This document shows positions 23,587 through 34,696 of a stretch of DNA of 64,000 bases, one piece after another. The stretch is from contig VDMD01000003.1 in NCBI GenBank assembly GCA_007026445.1, positions 1,860,001 through 1,924,000 of the forward strand, in the 5' to 3' direction. Both the position numbers and the translations under genes were made by a program. The notes below the pieces were generated by a model, which had not been told where the DNA came from, ran no database searches, and saw nothing but the letters and a program-made list of their open reading frames with translations. The first letter of the stretch is position 1, and the number at the start of each line of letters is the position of its first letter. Origin of the DNA: Schizophyllum amplum (Eukaryota; Basidiomycota; Agaricomycetes; Agaricales; Schizophyllaceae).

Positions 23587-24555
23587 TCATTCATTGCCCC
23601 GTTCGGAGTCCCTCGAACAACCCTCGAAGTCCGGACATGTCGTCGCGCTCGAGTCTTCGATACAGAGCGTTATCAGGTCCACAATATCTCTAACTCCTCG
23701 ACTGCTTTTATGCGGGCATGCCTGCATCTTCCTCTCGCGTTGCGTCACATTCCTGCGGCGCACACAGCTTCGTCGCGTATGCCACCTGTACATGAACTGT
23801 GAGTTACCCCCTCTATCGCAGAGTCGCGAGCACCTACTGCCTGGACCACTGCTTCCTCCCTTATCTTTGCCACCTTTGCCTGACGCTGGAGCAGCTTCTC
23901 CCTGTCCTTCGCTAGCTTCGTCTTCGCCTGCTCATCTGTCATCCCCTTGCGTGCGTTCTTCTCCGGATGGAGGGATTTGCAGCTGCGCTCATGCTTATTC
24001 CACAGGGTGGGGTAGTACGGGTGCCTTTTATCGGTAGCGAGACGATGTCCGCACCCGCTGCAAACGACGTGGTGAGGGCCAAAGGACTCGATGTTCGGAT
24101 TTGTGCTGAAGCACTCGATGCGTTTCCAGATGTCGTAGTTGGTACATCGAGCAGCCCGTTTCTTTTTAGGCTTTCCTTTCGCACTGATGGGGGGCTTGGC
24201 GGGCTTTACTGACTGGAGCTCAGGAGAGGGCCGACGATAGGGTTTGGCATCAACATTGCGGGCGGCAACGGTAGCGCGGCGACGAGGGCGGGAAGGATAG
24301 GGGTGAGATGTTGCCCCGGAGGTCCCATTGCGAGGCTCGGTCGTGTCTTCGACTAGCTCCTGCAGAGGTGATGCCCTCGCCGAGTCGGACCCCGCACTGA
24401 CCGTCTGTCTCTTGTAGACTGGTTCCTCGCATGCGTTCACAATGAACATCAAGCTGTTCTTGCCGACCGCGAACGCGGATCTAAAAGCATGTGAGTTTTA
24501 CACTCTGTACAGGCCGCGGTGCGGCTCACCTTGGTGTAGTTTGCAGACACGACAT
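23587..24555 (-). CDS. divergent C2HC-finger family member, basic type
   Basis: Second outlier of the finger family. Proposed exons 24530-24555, 23838-24480 and 23587-23796 give 292 residues. The first exon is again 26 nt ending in phase 2, matching the family layout, though the start is inferred from that match. Residues about 30-115 are Ser/Arg/Pro/Lys-rich with a strong basic patch (KGKPKKKRAAR). The finger block runs KRIECFSTNPNIESFGPHHV then C149-x2-C152, LWNKH172-x3-C176. It continues with a long charged helix (about 185-223, e.g. KLAKDREKLLQRQAKVAKIR), probably coiled coil. The final 70-residue exon is Cys/Arg-rich and less certain. An alternative upstream exon at 24939-24841 (MRTALTVDFTAQAQG...) has a good donor but does not join in frame. 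It stands alone, 2.2 kb from the cluster. Confidence 0.6.
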
Positions 24556-26724
24556 TACGGTCGCCTTGGTCGTATGTTGGGCGTGTAGAGCCGGCTATGT
24601 CGAGGAGTTGATAAGGACTGAGCTCTTTATATATTGGATGTCCTCCAATGCTGTAGAGCAACGAGGCAGGCTGTGGTGCGCTCGGTCCCGCCCATCTTGA
24701 TTCTCGCATCTGACGCCCTGTGCCCAACTTGCAGATCTTCATCTCGCTGGTCCAGAAGCGTTTTCTGTCCCTGGCTCGAGTATCTGGATGAGAGATTTAT
24801 ATTGTGAGTCAATCGAAGACTGGCGGGGCCATTCACTCACCTCGCGCTTTAGGGTCTGAGCCACAGCAGTGTACGCGACAGCCCCATTAGTGGCGCCTTG
24901 AGCCTGCGCCGTAAAGTCGACCGTAAGCGCCGTGCGCATCCACTCATTTCTTGACTCGATTCACTGTTCGGGATCGCCCTTTTCCGCTCGACTGATGCAA
25001 CACATTTAGGAAAGAGCCAAGGCCGAGATGCGAAAACTACCTTGTCCTGTCGTGCGACTGCGCCACATAAGCCGTGCCGAGGCGCCCACATTACGAGGCC
25101 GAGACGCTACGGCACAGATCCGAGGCGCCCACAGAGCACATATTTGTGGCGATCCGGGTTCGTCAGCATGACTACTCTCGTTTCTTTCTCCGTGCCTTTC
25201 TTGATGTGCTGATGGCTTCATTTGTGGGACGCCGAGCGACAATTGAAGCGCATCCAACATTGGGCTTGGAGTTGATGTAACGGCCAGTAAGTCGTCTGTT
25301 CTTCTCCAAATACTTGCTAATCCGCCGGCAGACAGCGGTTGAGCAGCGTTCTGCTCTTCCAGAAGTCACGACCCTCCTCGGCGGCTACCTGCGTCGGAGA
25401 CTGCGCCACAAAAGCACGGCTTTCTGAGCCGCCCACTCATGCAATGTCGGCGCTTCAGGCCTCAAGGCCTCAACATCGAAAGGTCAAGATGCTGCGCGGC
25501 GACAGTAGGCGAGCCAGCCTCGCATTCAGTGCGTCAGAGAAGTTCCCGAGTCCGGCGCATAATTAAGCAGATATATCACAGGAAGTTTCCCCGCTGCCGA
25601 AGCGAGGTATAGATTTCCCAGGATTCTCGAGAATCGGCCGAAAGCAAGTCGAAAGCGTGTCCCTCGCGATTTTCTCCACAAAATCTTCGAGTTCTCGGCG
25701 GTACAAGAAGCGACCGGTTCATGGTTCACAGAAACTCCGCAGCTCGCTCCTGCCTGCTGCGCCGTCCGACTTGGCAGGGTGTCGCCATCATCCGCACTTG
25801 AATCACGTCGAAAAATCGCATATATTGAAGAGAGGACGACTTCAGGTGAGCCGCGCCGATTGACAATGAGAATCCGACGCGCTGACGCGTCCGTCCTCTT
25901 TTTTCAACTAGAAATATTTTCAGCTTGATGTAAGCTATGGGCGCGAAGCTTGCGCTCGTTCATTGAAGCATGCATTGCTGCCAACCTTCAGACGACACGC
26001 GGCTGATGTATGCGACCCGTCTACTCCGATGAGTGACCGACATCGGCGCTCCGGCGTGATGATACGCGCTCTCAGGCAGACGCGGCCCACTCTCCCATGT
26101 ACAGATAGAGGGAAAGTGACCGCAGCCACGCTTTTATCGAGCTGCTATGGAGCGTCGCCCCGCTCAAGCCGCTGAATACTAGGGACAATCGACGTGAGCA
26201 ACATGGCTTGTCGCTATGATCCTTCGACGTCAACCACACGCTTTGAAGAAACTTGGCGCGCAGTGTCTTCTAAAACGATCTGCTCGACGACCTCAGGCCG
26301 GCCTCATTGACATCATCCAGGTTCGTTCTTCTCTGATTCTGCGATATGAACTCTCTGACGATAGCCTTCCGCAGATATGTGACTAGAATTCACAGGTTGC
26401 TTCCATTGGGAGCGCATTCTTTGTCTTCGTGTTGCTCGACGGCACGGCACGACATTCAGATCAGTTCCACCGGCTCTTGACCGGTAGTATATGCAGGCTG
26501 AGGCGGTCATGCATGACCCAGCAAATGCTAAACATGGTCTGACCGCCTGGTCCTCCCCCGATTTTTGGGTCGACCCGCAGCCGACGAACATGGAGCGACT
26601 GTATCACACTATGACCTGGCACTTGCACCGCTTTATGACATTTATGTTGAGAAATCGCACCCTGAGCATTGTGACCATTCATGCGCGCCATCCAAAGGTC
26701 TTTGTCAGGTAGGCCCGTATTTGC
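24556..26724. other. intergenic, outer left edge of cluster
   Basis: No complete gene is supported. One minus-strand open segment (24939-24841) starts with ATG and ends at a good splice donor, but has no in-frame partner. The rest is anonymous. Confidence 0.45.
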
Positions 26725-26730
26725 TATAAA
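26725..26730 (+). promoter_or_regulatory. TATA box of first cluster gene
   Basis: TATAAA lies 82 nt upstream of the ATG at 26812. Every cluster gene has TATAAG or TATAAA at this distance. Confidence 0.6.
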
Positions 26731-26811
26731 ACCTCGCTCTTTCGACAGGACCACGACAGCTCAACCTCCCGACCTGCTCAGAACGACCATCCGCCGCGAA
26801 ATATCGTCGCA

Positions 26812-27307
26812 ATGACGCAGACTCCCCCAAACAAGTGAGAAGTCCATTCCCATAGATCATTGCTGTACTTGTTCATTGACTTCTGTACATTAGCCTCGTG
26901 GCCACACTCTCGCATGAAGCCGAGACCACCTCAAACTTCGTATACCTCGGCCAAACCGCCAGCAGGGGACGAAACGTCCTCCAGCGCGTCGAGGACCTGA
27001 GTGCGAATCCCAACATCAGGTCTTTCAGCGTTCACAAAATCGTCTGCGCGTGCAACGCAACTTTGACCAACAACACGTGGGAGTTCAATGACAGTAGCTG
27101 GCGCGATCATGCGACTTCGAATAAATGCAAGTGGAAGGATGTCTCTTCGTCACACAAGCAGGAGATGCAGGCAGAGCTATTGCGCTCACGGATGGTGTCC
27201 AGGGATGAAGCTGTGAGTAATTCCACTACAGTAAGTTGTACTGAATCTGACATTGTAAATTTCAGCTAGTGCGTCTGGTGAGAGAAAATCGGATTAAGAG
27301 GATGTAA
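26812..27307 (+). CDS. cluster finger gene 1 (minimal form)
   Basis: Smallest member: 127 residues from exons 26812-26834, 26894-27212 and 27266-27307. Exon 1 is 23 nt (others 26), still phase 2. There is no Ser-rich linker; after about 30 residues comes RGRNVLQRVEDLSANPNIRS. The finger is C59-x-C61 (CACN, one residue tighter than most), then SWRDH80-x5-C86. The block closes with LLRSRMVSRDEA and the family intron after that Ala codon; the tail is LVRLVRENRIKRM. Its finger is nearly that of the gene at 48444-49452 on the other arm (both CACN, WEFND, WRDHA and EMQAEL). Function unknown. Confidence 0.8.
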
Positions 27308-28285
27308 AGATCCGGAGGGTGTAGGCTGGCGTTGGGCCATCGATTTGGAAATACCATGAGTGTCATTGAGTTATTGCTTCGCGGCCTGCCAGTCGACGCC
27401 ATGTACTTACTTGCCGTACTTACTTACCGTGTTTTCCCTATATGCATGCGTTTGTCTGACCCGTGAGCGCTTATACGCCTGCCGACGTATTCCGGAGACG
27501 CAGCTCTCATTTTTCTGCCTCTCACTGCTCGGGTTCTGCGATACGCAGGCGTGTCCGCTTTCGGAACACGAACATGATCGGCGATCTCCAGAACACGTTA
27601 TCGGCGGCAGCTGCCGATCATACGCCTTGTCTTTCTCGCCCACGGTTAGCGTGCGCCTGCGCCGGTTTGCATAAAACCCCCATGAGATTTACCCTTAGCG
27701 GCATAGACACGTGTGATGCAAGGACTATTCCCGAATCTGATTGAAGAGCTTCACCGCGAGGCCGCACGGACCTCGCAGCCTTCAGGCCTGCCACCAGCGC
27801 CCTCGCGAGCCCACGTTCTCCGGTGAGCGACTGGCCATTGCAGCGATGCTCCTTGATTAACAACAGTTGTGCTTGATGCTGTGTACGCATCGCTTGGAAT
27901 CAGCTCGGCATGCTCACCTCGATGCTCGTCCGCAAGACGACGACCCGCGGGCCGCTGGTGTTTCTCGCCACTGCCACGCGCCGAGCGCGCCAGCTCTCTG
28001 AGGCTGGCTCTAGGCTGAGCATGTGAACTGCCCTTCGCGCTGTAACCAATTCAAGGTACGTGCTGAGACCCTCTCCGATCCATGGTCATAAATCACAGCG
28101 CTCAGGTTATTGTCGAACAAGGGTCGAGGTCACAAAGAGCGACATGCAACGCGGTCCTAAACATGGTCACAGAGACCTGAATGAGTATAAGAACTCGCCT
28201 GTACGGTTGTTGATCCCACCACACAGCTTGACCCTTTCGAGCGACCCACACCACCGCATCTTTACTCGACAATCATTCCAGAAGA
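27308..28285. promoter_or_regulatory. upstream region of cluster gene 2
   Basis: Carries the three blocks that recur between cluster genes: the exact palindrome CGGCAGCTGCCG at 27605-27616 (preceded by GAACATGATCGGCGATCTCC), a donor-like AAGGTACGTGCTGAGACC at 28053-28070, and the TATA-proximal block at 28127-28165 (AGGTCACAAAGAGCGACATG onward). TATAAG is at 28186-28191, 100 nt before the ATG. No gene is supported here. Confidence 0.6.
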
Positions 28286-29294
28286 ATGGCTCAACGTCGG
28301 CATCCCCAAGGGTGAGTAATCGTACCATTGCATGGACGACTCGCTGCCCCGTACTCATCGACTCCCCAGTTCCGTCTATCCCACAACCAGCAGCGATTAT
28401 GCCGCTCCGCCAGCACTGACTCAGCAGCAAATCGAGCGGCGGGGGTGGCTTACCACCGCGGAGGCGTACAGAGGTTTGAATCTGTCGACCCAGCCAAATG
28501 GATCTTCGCCAGCCACCTCTTCCGCGTCTGCCGACACCGTCGGTCACTCGTCCTCCACCGGCACTCCCGTTTACTCGTCATCGTCGAGCTCCAGCGCGTT
28601 CATGTCTTCTGGCAGATCTCAAGCGTATCCGTCTTCTGCCAGCTCTTCGGCCTACTCATCTTCAGGATCTTCTGCATACTCTTCGTCTACCAGCTATCCG
28701 GCGCACTCTTCCTCTGCTAGGGGACACTCGCCTTCCCACACGACTGCCGCCCACCCATCGGCTCGCCCGTCCAACAACTCGCCTCTAGGCCCCTCGTCTG
28801 CTTCATCTACGCTGCTCTCGCCTCTACGGCCGAGCACGGACCAGCGCGTGCGCTCCGAATCCCATTCGGCCACCAGCTCGGATGGAGTCGAGTACACGTA
28901 CATCGGGGTTCGCGCCCTCAGTGGCCGAAACGTCCTCCAACGTGTCGAAAGCATGAGCGCGAATAGCAACATCAAGTCATTTGACGCATATCACATTACG
29001 TGCGCAGGTTGCGACGTGGCTATTTGGACGCGCGGCAGCGCGCTTTACAACGACACTAAAATTGAAGGCCATCAAAACGTATGCAGCGTTCTCCGAGAGT
29101 GGAAGGACCCATTTTCGGCTCACAAACTTACGGCGGCGATGCGGATGGAGCTCAAGCGCTCGCGGAAGGCGTCCAGGGATCAGGCTGTGAGTAAAACCTG
29201 GATAATATTGAGTATGGACATAACATCTGACGAATTTTAGCTAGCGCATCTTGAGAGCGAGGGGTATCTTAGAGTTGTGAGGGTGATTAGTTGA
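28286..29294 (+). CDS. cluster finger gene 2, Ser/Tyr-rich linker
   Basis: 298 residues from exons 28286-28311 (26 nt, MAQRRHPQ plus two bases), 28370-29186 and 29241-29294. Order: a conserved N-terminal motif ALTQQQIERRGWLTTAEAYR (about 25-45), a Ser/Tyr low-complexity linker (about 55-140) built from YSSS-like words, then HSATSSDG and ALSGRNVLQRVESMSAN. The finger is C220-x2-C223, EGH243-x3-C247, followed by LREWKDP, KLTAAMRMELKRSRKASRDQ and the tail LAHLESEGYLRVV. The Trp normally before the His is replaced (KIEGH). The region from HSATSSDG through the finger is closest to the gene at 44657-45512. The linker looks disordered and phosphorylatable; no signal peptide or membrane segment. Confidence 0.8.
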
Positions 29295-30569
29295 TTGATA
29301 GAATATAGTCCGAGTCGTGGGCCTTCCAGTATCGGACTTTAGGCAAAATATTTACAGTGCCGAATTTGCACTTCAAGTACTGAATTACTGAAGTTCCAGT
29401 TTACAGTATACAATAGATTCTCTGCCCGCTGACGAGCTACTTCCGTGAATGCAGCTGCTACAGTAGCAAATACTGTCAACTTCTTCGCTCTCAAAACTTT
29501 AGGCAAATCCTTTGCTTCGACTGGCGACGCCGGCGATGGCACGTCCGTTCCGGGAGTTATGTTATTCAACTCTCCTTACCCATCCTCCCCACCCCCTCGC
29601 CCAACTTTCTCCTGAACACGCTCCACACCCGGTCCCAAGTCACATCACGCCCTCCCCTCTATATGCACTGCAGCGCGCCCGCGCTTGCCGCTCTCCTTAC
29701 TTATCACGGCTCTATCTCTTCTCCTGAGCCTTTAGGCACCCCTATCAACCTCCTGTCGTGGAATCACGACGGTCTATATTATGTAGCACTTATGATTTTT
29801 CCTTCGGTATGCGTTGAGAGTAAGTACTTACTGGAAGACGAACATTGTCCGGCATTCTCCGGCCCACGTCATCCGCCGCCGCTGCCGATCCCACGTTTTG
29901 GCACTCGCGCTCACGCTTGACATGATGTCACACTGCGCTTGACTAAATGGCACCGCAATGGAGCGTTCCACGTTCCACGACGGAGTCCGCAGAACCCTGT
30001 ACGCGCCGCTCGACAATGGCAATGCTTCAGATCCGGTCTGTCATTTCCATTGCAAGATCACACGCAAGTCGATCAACATTATACCCCGCCTTCAGGCCTG
30101 CGCCTCGCATTTTCACACTCTCTGAGCGACTCGCCAATGCGGCGCAAATTTTCAATCAGCTTAACGCGCCCTTGATTGGACGTACGACGAGCTTGACATA
30201 TAACTTACCCTTTATGCCTACATCAGTACTTCAGTGCTCGTCAGCGAGACAACGACCCGCTGGTCTTTCTCGGCACCGCCAGTGACGCGCCACGCGCGCG
30301 ACGTCAGGCGCTCAATATGCAGTCTACCTGTCGCGCTGTAAGGTATGTGCTGAGGCCTTCTCCGATTCATGGTCATAAATCACAGCGCTCAGGTTATTGT
30401 CGAACAAGGGTCGAGGTCACAGAAAGCGACATGCAACGCGGTCCTAAACATGGTCACAGAGACCTGAATGAGTATAAGAACTCGCCTGTACGGTTGTTGA
30501 TCCCACCACCCAGCTCGAGCCGTCCGAGCAGTCCACAGAACCGAATCTTCAATCGTAAATTTCTCTAGA
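29295..30569. promoter_or_regulatory. upstream region of cluster gene 3
   Basis: Repeats the intergenic blocks: a degenerate palindrome module near 29838-29895 (GTCCGGCATTCTCCGG then CCGCCGCCGCTGCCGATC), a donor-like AAGGTATGTGCTGAGGCC at 30340-30357 and a TATA-proximal block at 30414-30452; TATAAG is at 30473-30478. From about 30343 to 30510 the sequence is almost identical to 28057-28225, so this promoter was copied recently. Confidence 0.6.
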
Positions 30570-31349
30570 ATGGCTCATCGTCAACATCCCCAAGGGTGAG
30601 CAGCCAAGTATCAGGCAGTCGAAGGCTCTCGTACTCATGGACTTCCCAGCTCCGTTCACCCTACAGCCGGCCGCAGCCAGCCGGCAGTGACCCAGCAGCA
30701 GATCGAGCGGCTTACTACCGCGGCGGCGTACAAGGGTTTATACCAACCTCCCCAGCCCTCAGGACCTTATCTGTCTCCTCCGTCTTCTGGACCACCGCTA
30801 GCCGCCTCTTCCGGGCATGCCTCTGCTAGCAACCAGCCCCTTGACGTGCGCTGGGCGCCCCTTCAAACGCCGCTCTCGCCTCCACGGTCGTTCCCGGACC
30901 AATCCGTGCGTTCCGAGATTCATACGGTCTTCAGTTCGGATGGAGTCAGGTACAAGTACATCGGCCCTCGAATCAGAGGCCGCGGGCGCAACGTTCTCCA
31001 GCGTATTGAGGACATGAGCGCGGATCCGGACATCAAGTCTTTCGGGCCTTACGACATCGTCTGCGCGGGATGCAGCCGTGTTTGTTTGACGCAAGAGGGC
31101 TCCGGGATTTACCTGGACTACCAGAGTAGCTGGGGGCACCATCGTTGCAGCACTCTCCGGGAGTGGAAGAGCCCGACTTCGGCTCACAAATTCACGGCGG
31201 CGATGCGGGCGGAGCACGAGCGCTCGCGGGGAGCGTCTAGGGATCTGGCTGTGAGTGATTCCCCTCGAAAGTCTTTTATGGACATCATGCCTAACGAGCC
31301 GTAGCTAGCGCATCTTCAGAGCAAGGGGTATCTTGAAAGGGTGTACTAG
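30570..31349 (+). CDS. cluster finger gene 3
   Basis: 223 residues from exons 30570-30595, 30650-31250 and 31305-31349. The N-terminal motif is shortened to VTQQQIERLTTAAAY, missing the QGW present elsewhere. The linker is Pro/Ser-rich without the YSSS runs and ends in NQPLDVRWAPLQTPLSPP, a segment shared with the genes at 44657-45512 and 46637-47461. The finger block (120-209) has C147-x2-C150, then WGH172-H173-R-C175: the His-to-Cys spacing is shorter than the usual H-x3-C, so metal binding may be altered. It ends RSRGASRDLA and tail LAHLQSKGYLERVY. Splice sites are strong and no frame break is seen. Confidence 0.8.
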
Positions 31350-32644
31350 TTCATAATCGTATAGTCGTCACAGGACCAACTCCGCTTACAGTCCATCTTT
31401 CTACTACCTAGTCCATGCGCTTTCGCTCGAATGTACACCTTCCAATAAAATGGGGGGAGGGTGCGACGTAATGTCTACTTTGATGGGGAATATGGGCGAG
31501 GAGAACGAGAGGTTGAGAGCGTTGATGGAAAGACGGAACGAGGGAGTGGGAGGAGGAGGAGTGGACGAGGAGCCGAGAAGAAGAGGAGTTGAGGGTGTGA
31601 GGGACGAGTCGGAGAGATGAGACGACGCGATGTATGGCTGGACGGGGCGAAACGAGCAAGGAAACGAGTGTCGCAAGCTGACTCCGAGTGACGAGTGGAG
31701 AGGCTGATTAAGAGGGTGTAGAAATTCGGAAGGTGGAGAGAATGGAGTTGGGCCTTCGGTCTGGAGATGGCTCGAGAGATCGCTGAGTCGCTTCGAGTAC
31801 TGTATTTACGGATATCTATTATCGTACCCTGTTTCCCTTATTTGCATGCGTACCTATGTCTGACGTGTGTGCCCTTCCACCGCCTGCGAAGACGCGGCTG
31901 CATTTTTTTTGCTATCCACTGTTCGCCGTTCGGTTTATGCGATATGCAAGCGTGGTCGTCCGCTTTCGCCGGAAGACGAACATGGTCCGGCAATACCCGG
32001 AATATGTAACACGTTACTTGCGGCAGCTGCCGGCGATCACTCTGTCCTTTGCCACTCTTGACTTGCGCTTGACTGTATGACAGCGCCATGAAGAGTTTCC
32101 GAACGCGGTCAGTGAACTCTGTTCGCGACACTCAATGCTTCTTCCCGAATTGTTGCGAGATCATGCAAGTCGATCTCTTCGCGCCCCGTAGTAAATTCAC
32201 GCTCTCTGTCTGAGCGGTTCGCATTTCGGCGGTAACCTTCAGTCAGCATCAGTCGCCCTCAAGAGTCCATTGCATACACGACGAGCTTGCTATTGCTCAA
32301 TATGCTCGCGTCCGGGAGCCTCGTCACTGGTCAGCAGGACGACGACCCGCTGGTCGTTCTCGCCACCACGCGCCACGCGCGCGAGCCCCTGGCTGAACAA
32401 GCGACCTGCCTGTCGTGTTGTGACCGAGTCAAGGTACGTGCTGAGACCTTCCACGACTCACGGTCATAAACTCACATTTCATTAATCGAGGTCACAAAGA
32501 GCGACATGCGACGCGGTCCCAAACATGGTCCTACAGACCCGACTGACTATAAGACCTCTCCTGTACGCCCGATCATCTCACCGCCCAGTTTGACCCTTCT
32601 GAGCGACATCCAGCACCGTATCCTCACTTAACAACTTCTCTAGA
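31350..32644. promoter_or_regulatory. upstream region of cluster gene 4
   Basis: Contains the palindrome CGGCAGCTGCCG at 32021-32032 after GGTCCGGCAATACCCGGA, the donor-like GACCGAGTCAAGGTACGTGC at 32423-32442, the TATA-proximal block at 32489-32526 and TATAAG at 32548-32553. Before the donor, one frame reads DDDPLVVLATTRHAREP, and related peptides occur upstream of other copies. Confidence 0.6.
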
Positions 32645-33950
32645 ATGGCTCAACGTCAACATCCCCAAGGGTGAGCAGTCTAAGTAACAGGCAATTAAAG
32701 GTTCTCATACTCATGGAATCCCCAGCTCCGTCAACCCCACTGCCGGCCGCGGTCACGGCGCTTTACCGGCACTGACCCTGCAGCAGATTGAGCGGCAAGG
32801 GTGGCTTACCACAGCAGAGGTTTGAATCTGTCGACCAAGCCATATGAACCTTCGCCAGCCGCCTCTTCCGGACCTCCGCAAGTCACATCTTCTGGACCTC
32901 CGCAAGGCGCATCTTCCGGGAATCCGCCCACAGCGTCTTCTAGGTATCCGCCCACAGCGTCTTCTGGGTGTCCGCCCGCTACCTCTTCTGGGAGTCTGTC
33001 CTCTACCGGCTCTCCCGTGTACTCGTCATCTGCGAGCCCTGGCGCGCACATGTCCCCTACCGACCCTGCTATGTACTCGTCCTCCGCCGGCTACGCCGCG
33101 TACTCGTTTTCTGCGAGCTCCAGCGCGTACTCGTCATCTGCGAGCTCCAGCACGTACTCGTCATCTTCGAGCTCCAGCGCATACCCGTCCTCTGCCAGCC
33201 CTCAGGCTTACCCGTCCTCTGCTCGCGGATACCCACTCTCCTCCGCCACTCCTAGTACGGACATATCATCCGGCAACTCGTCTGTTGAACTGCGCCAGGC
33301 GTCGTTCTCGACTACACGCTCCAGCTTTGAATCCGAGCAAGCCACGGCTCGCGGCATCGCGCCTGTGTCGTCGTCGGCGCTCTCGTCTGCTTCGTCGGCG
33401 CCACTCCCGCCTTCACGGTCTCCCGCGGGTCAGCGTCGCGCAATGCGCCCCAAGATCCCCGCGGCCTCCACCCCCGGCGGCCTTGTCCGATACATCTACG
33501 TGGGCGCTCCCACCAACCACGGTCGCAACGTCCTCCAGCGCGTCGAAGGCCTAACCGCGGATCCCATCATACGGTCGTTTGGCACCCACAGTATTGAATG
33601 CGCGTGCGGCATCGAAGTTTCTGACAGTAGTACCAGAGATTACAATGACAAACATTGGCCCGACCATATTGCCCGATGCGGTCTGGCTGCTGCCCGATGC
33701 GGTCTGGCTGCTGCCCGATGCAGTCTGGCTGCTGCCCGATGCGGTCTGGCGCGAGAGTGGGACGACCCGGCGTCGCGCTGGTACCTGACGGCGGAGACGC
33801 AGAGAGAGCTCATGCGGTCGCGGGCGGTGTCCAGGGATGCAGCTGTGAGTGATGAACTGTTCCTTGCTGCTATGTTGTGGTAAGTATGCATCTGACGGTG
33901 GATTACAGCTCGCGTATCTTGAGTATCAACAGCTGATTAGGAGGGTTTAG
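32645..33950 (+). pseudogene. cluster finger gene 4, frameshifted, with repeat-expanded finger
   Basis: Expected exons 32645-32670, 32726-33844 and 33909-33950 are present with good splice sites. However, relative to its sisters about 10 bases (GCG TAC AGA G equivalent) are missing after the codons for WLTTAE near 32820, so the frame from the ATG hits TGA almost at once. The remainder stays open in another frame: a long linker with SSGPP/SSGNPP/SSRYPP repeats and YSSSAS words, LRQASFSTTRSSFESEQATA, then GRNVLQRVEGLTAD. The finger reads CACG ... HWPDHIARC and then carries about 3.8 copies of a 21-bp repeat adding GLAAARC units before LAREWDDP. The tail LAYLEYQQLIRRV is intact. Either a young pseudogene or one rescued by an unseen start or splice. 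Confidence 0.75.
33671..33750 (+). repeat. 21-bp coding minisatellite in finger of gene 4
   Basis: Unit GCCCGATGCGGTCTGGCTGC plus T, 3.8 copies, one with a single substitution (GCAGTC). In frame it repeats the residues RCGLAAA, so each unit adds one extra Cys after the expected zinc ligand. The homologous gene at 46637-47461 has a single copy (HAARCSVAREW). Confidence 0.9.
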
Positions 33951-34588
33951 CCGTGGGCGTGTATGAGTCGCGATGGGCGTGTATGAGTCTTGGGCGTGTA
34001 CTACGGGCCGAGACTCATGGCCAGTAGCTATGTAGTACAAGGCTTTGCCGAGGGGAGTCCACCCCAACGTAGATGCACTTTTGCTGTTCATGCACTTATA
34101 CAGCCATATTCTCAGTCCCAACATATCCCCACTGTCATCGACATATCCGCCCATCATCGACATATGCCCCCATCATCGACATATCCCCATCGTCGAGGGA
34201 CTGACAATTCATCCGCTGCACGGATATAGTAGTGCTAAGCAGGTGCTAAGTACTTTGGATTACTCCCTGATGATTGATCTCAAGTTCGTAAGCGTCGCGG
34301 CGAAGTGACCAGCGGTAAGCAGGATCATCCCAAGTTCTCCCATCACGCTCTCTACCCACCTGCCTACCACGCTCTCTACTACCCACCTTCCCATCACGCT
34401 CTCTACCACCCCTCCTCCCACGACTTTGCCCCTCCACCGTCCACGCCCACCGGTTGCCCTCACGCCCACCGGTTTCCCTCCGAACGCCCATCCACACTCC
34501 CGTCTTTCCCAGGTCTTTCCCCACCCACAAACCTCTCCTCACGCCCACCGCTTTTTATCACTATACCTACCCACTCCTCATCCCTCAT
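33951..34588. other. intergenic with short tandem repeats
   Basis: Includes repeats of CATCGACATATCC-like units at about 34117-34196 and a C/T-rich run with CACGCTCTCTACCACC units at about 34340-34420. No gene is supported; the tRNA gene starts at 34589. Confidence 0.6.
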
Positions 34589-34696
34589 GGCCTAATGGTC
34601 TAGTAGTATGATTCTTCCTTCGGGTTCTCCGCAACCCGCGCCGTAACCCGACGCGTCAGATGGAAGAGGTCCTGGGTTCAATTCCCAGTTAGGCCC
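34589..34696 (+). tRNA. tRNA-Pro(CGG) with 36-nt intron
   Basis: Acceptor strands GGCCTAA (34589-34595) and TTAGGCC (34689-34695) pair fully, with discriminator C34696. The D-arm region TGGTCTAGTAGTATGA (A box) and T-arm CTGGGTTCAATTCCCAG (B box) are typical. The anticodon stem CTTCC/GGAAG encloses loop TTCGGG-T with anticodon CGG at 34621-34623. An intron 34625-34660 follows position 37, the canonical site. The mature length would be 72 nt. Confidence 0.9.

Noticed and set aside
24739..24939. Alternative first exon for the finger gene at 23587-24555
   Set aside because: Good ATG and donor, but the only linked exon reaches a stop or joins the wrong frame; the 26-nt exon at 24530-24555 matches the family layout better.
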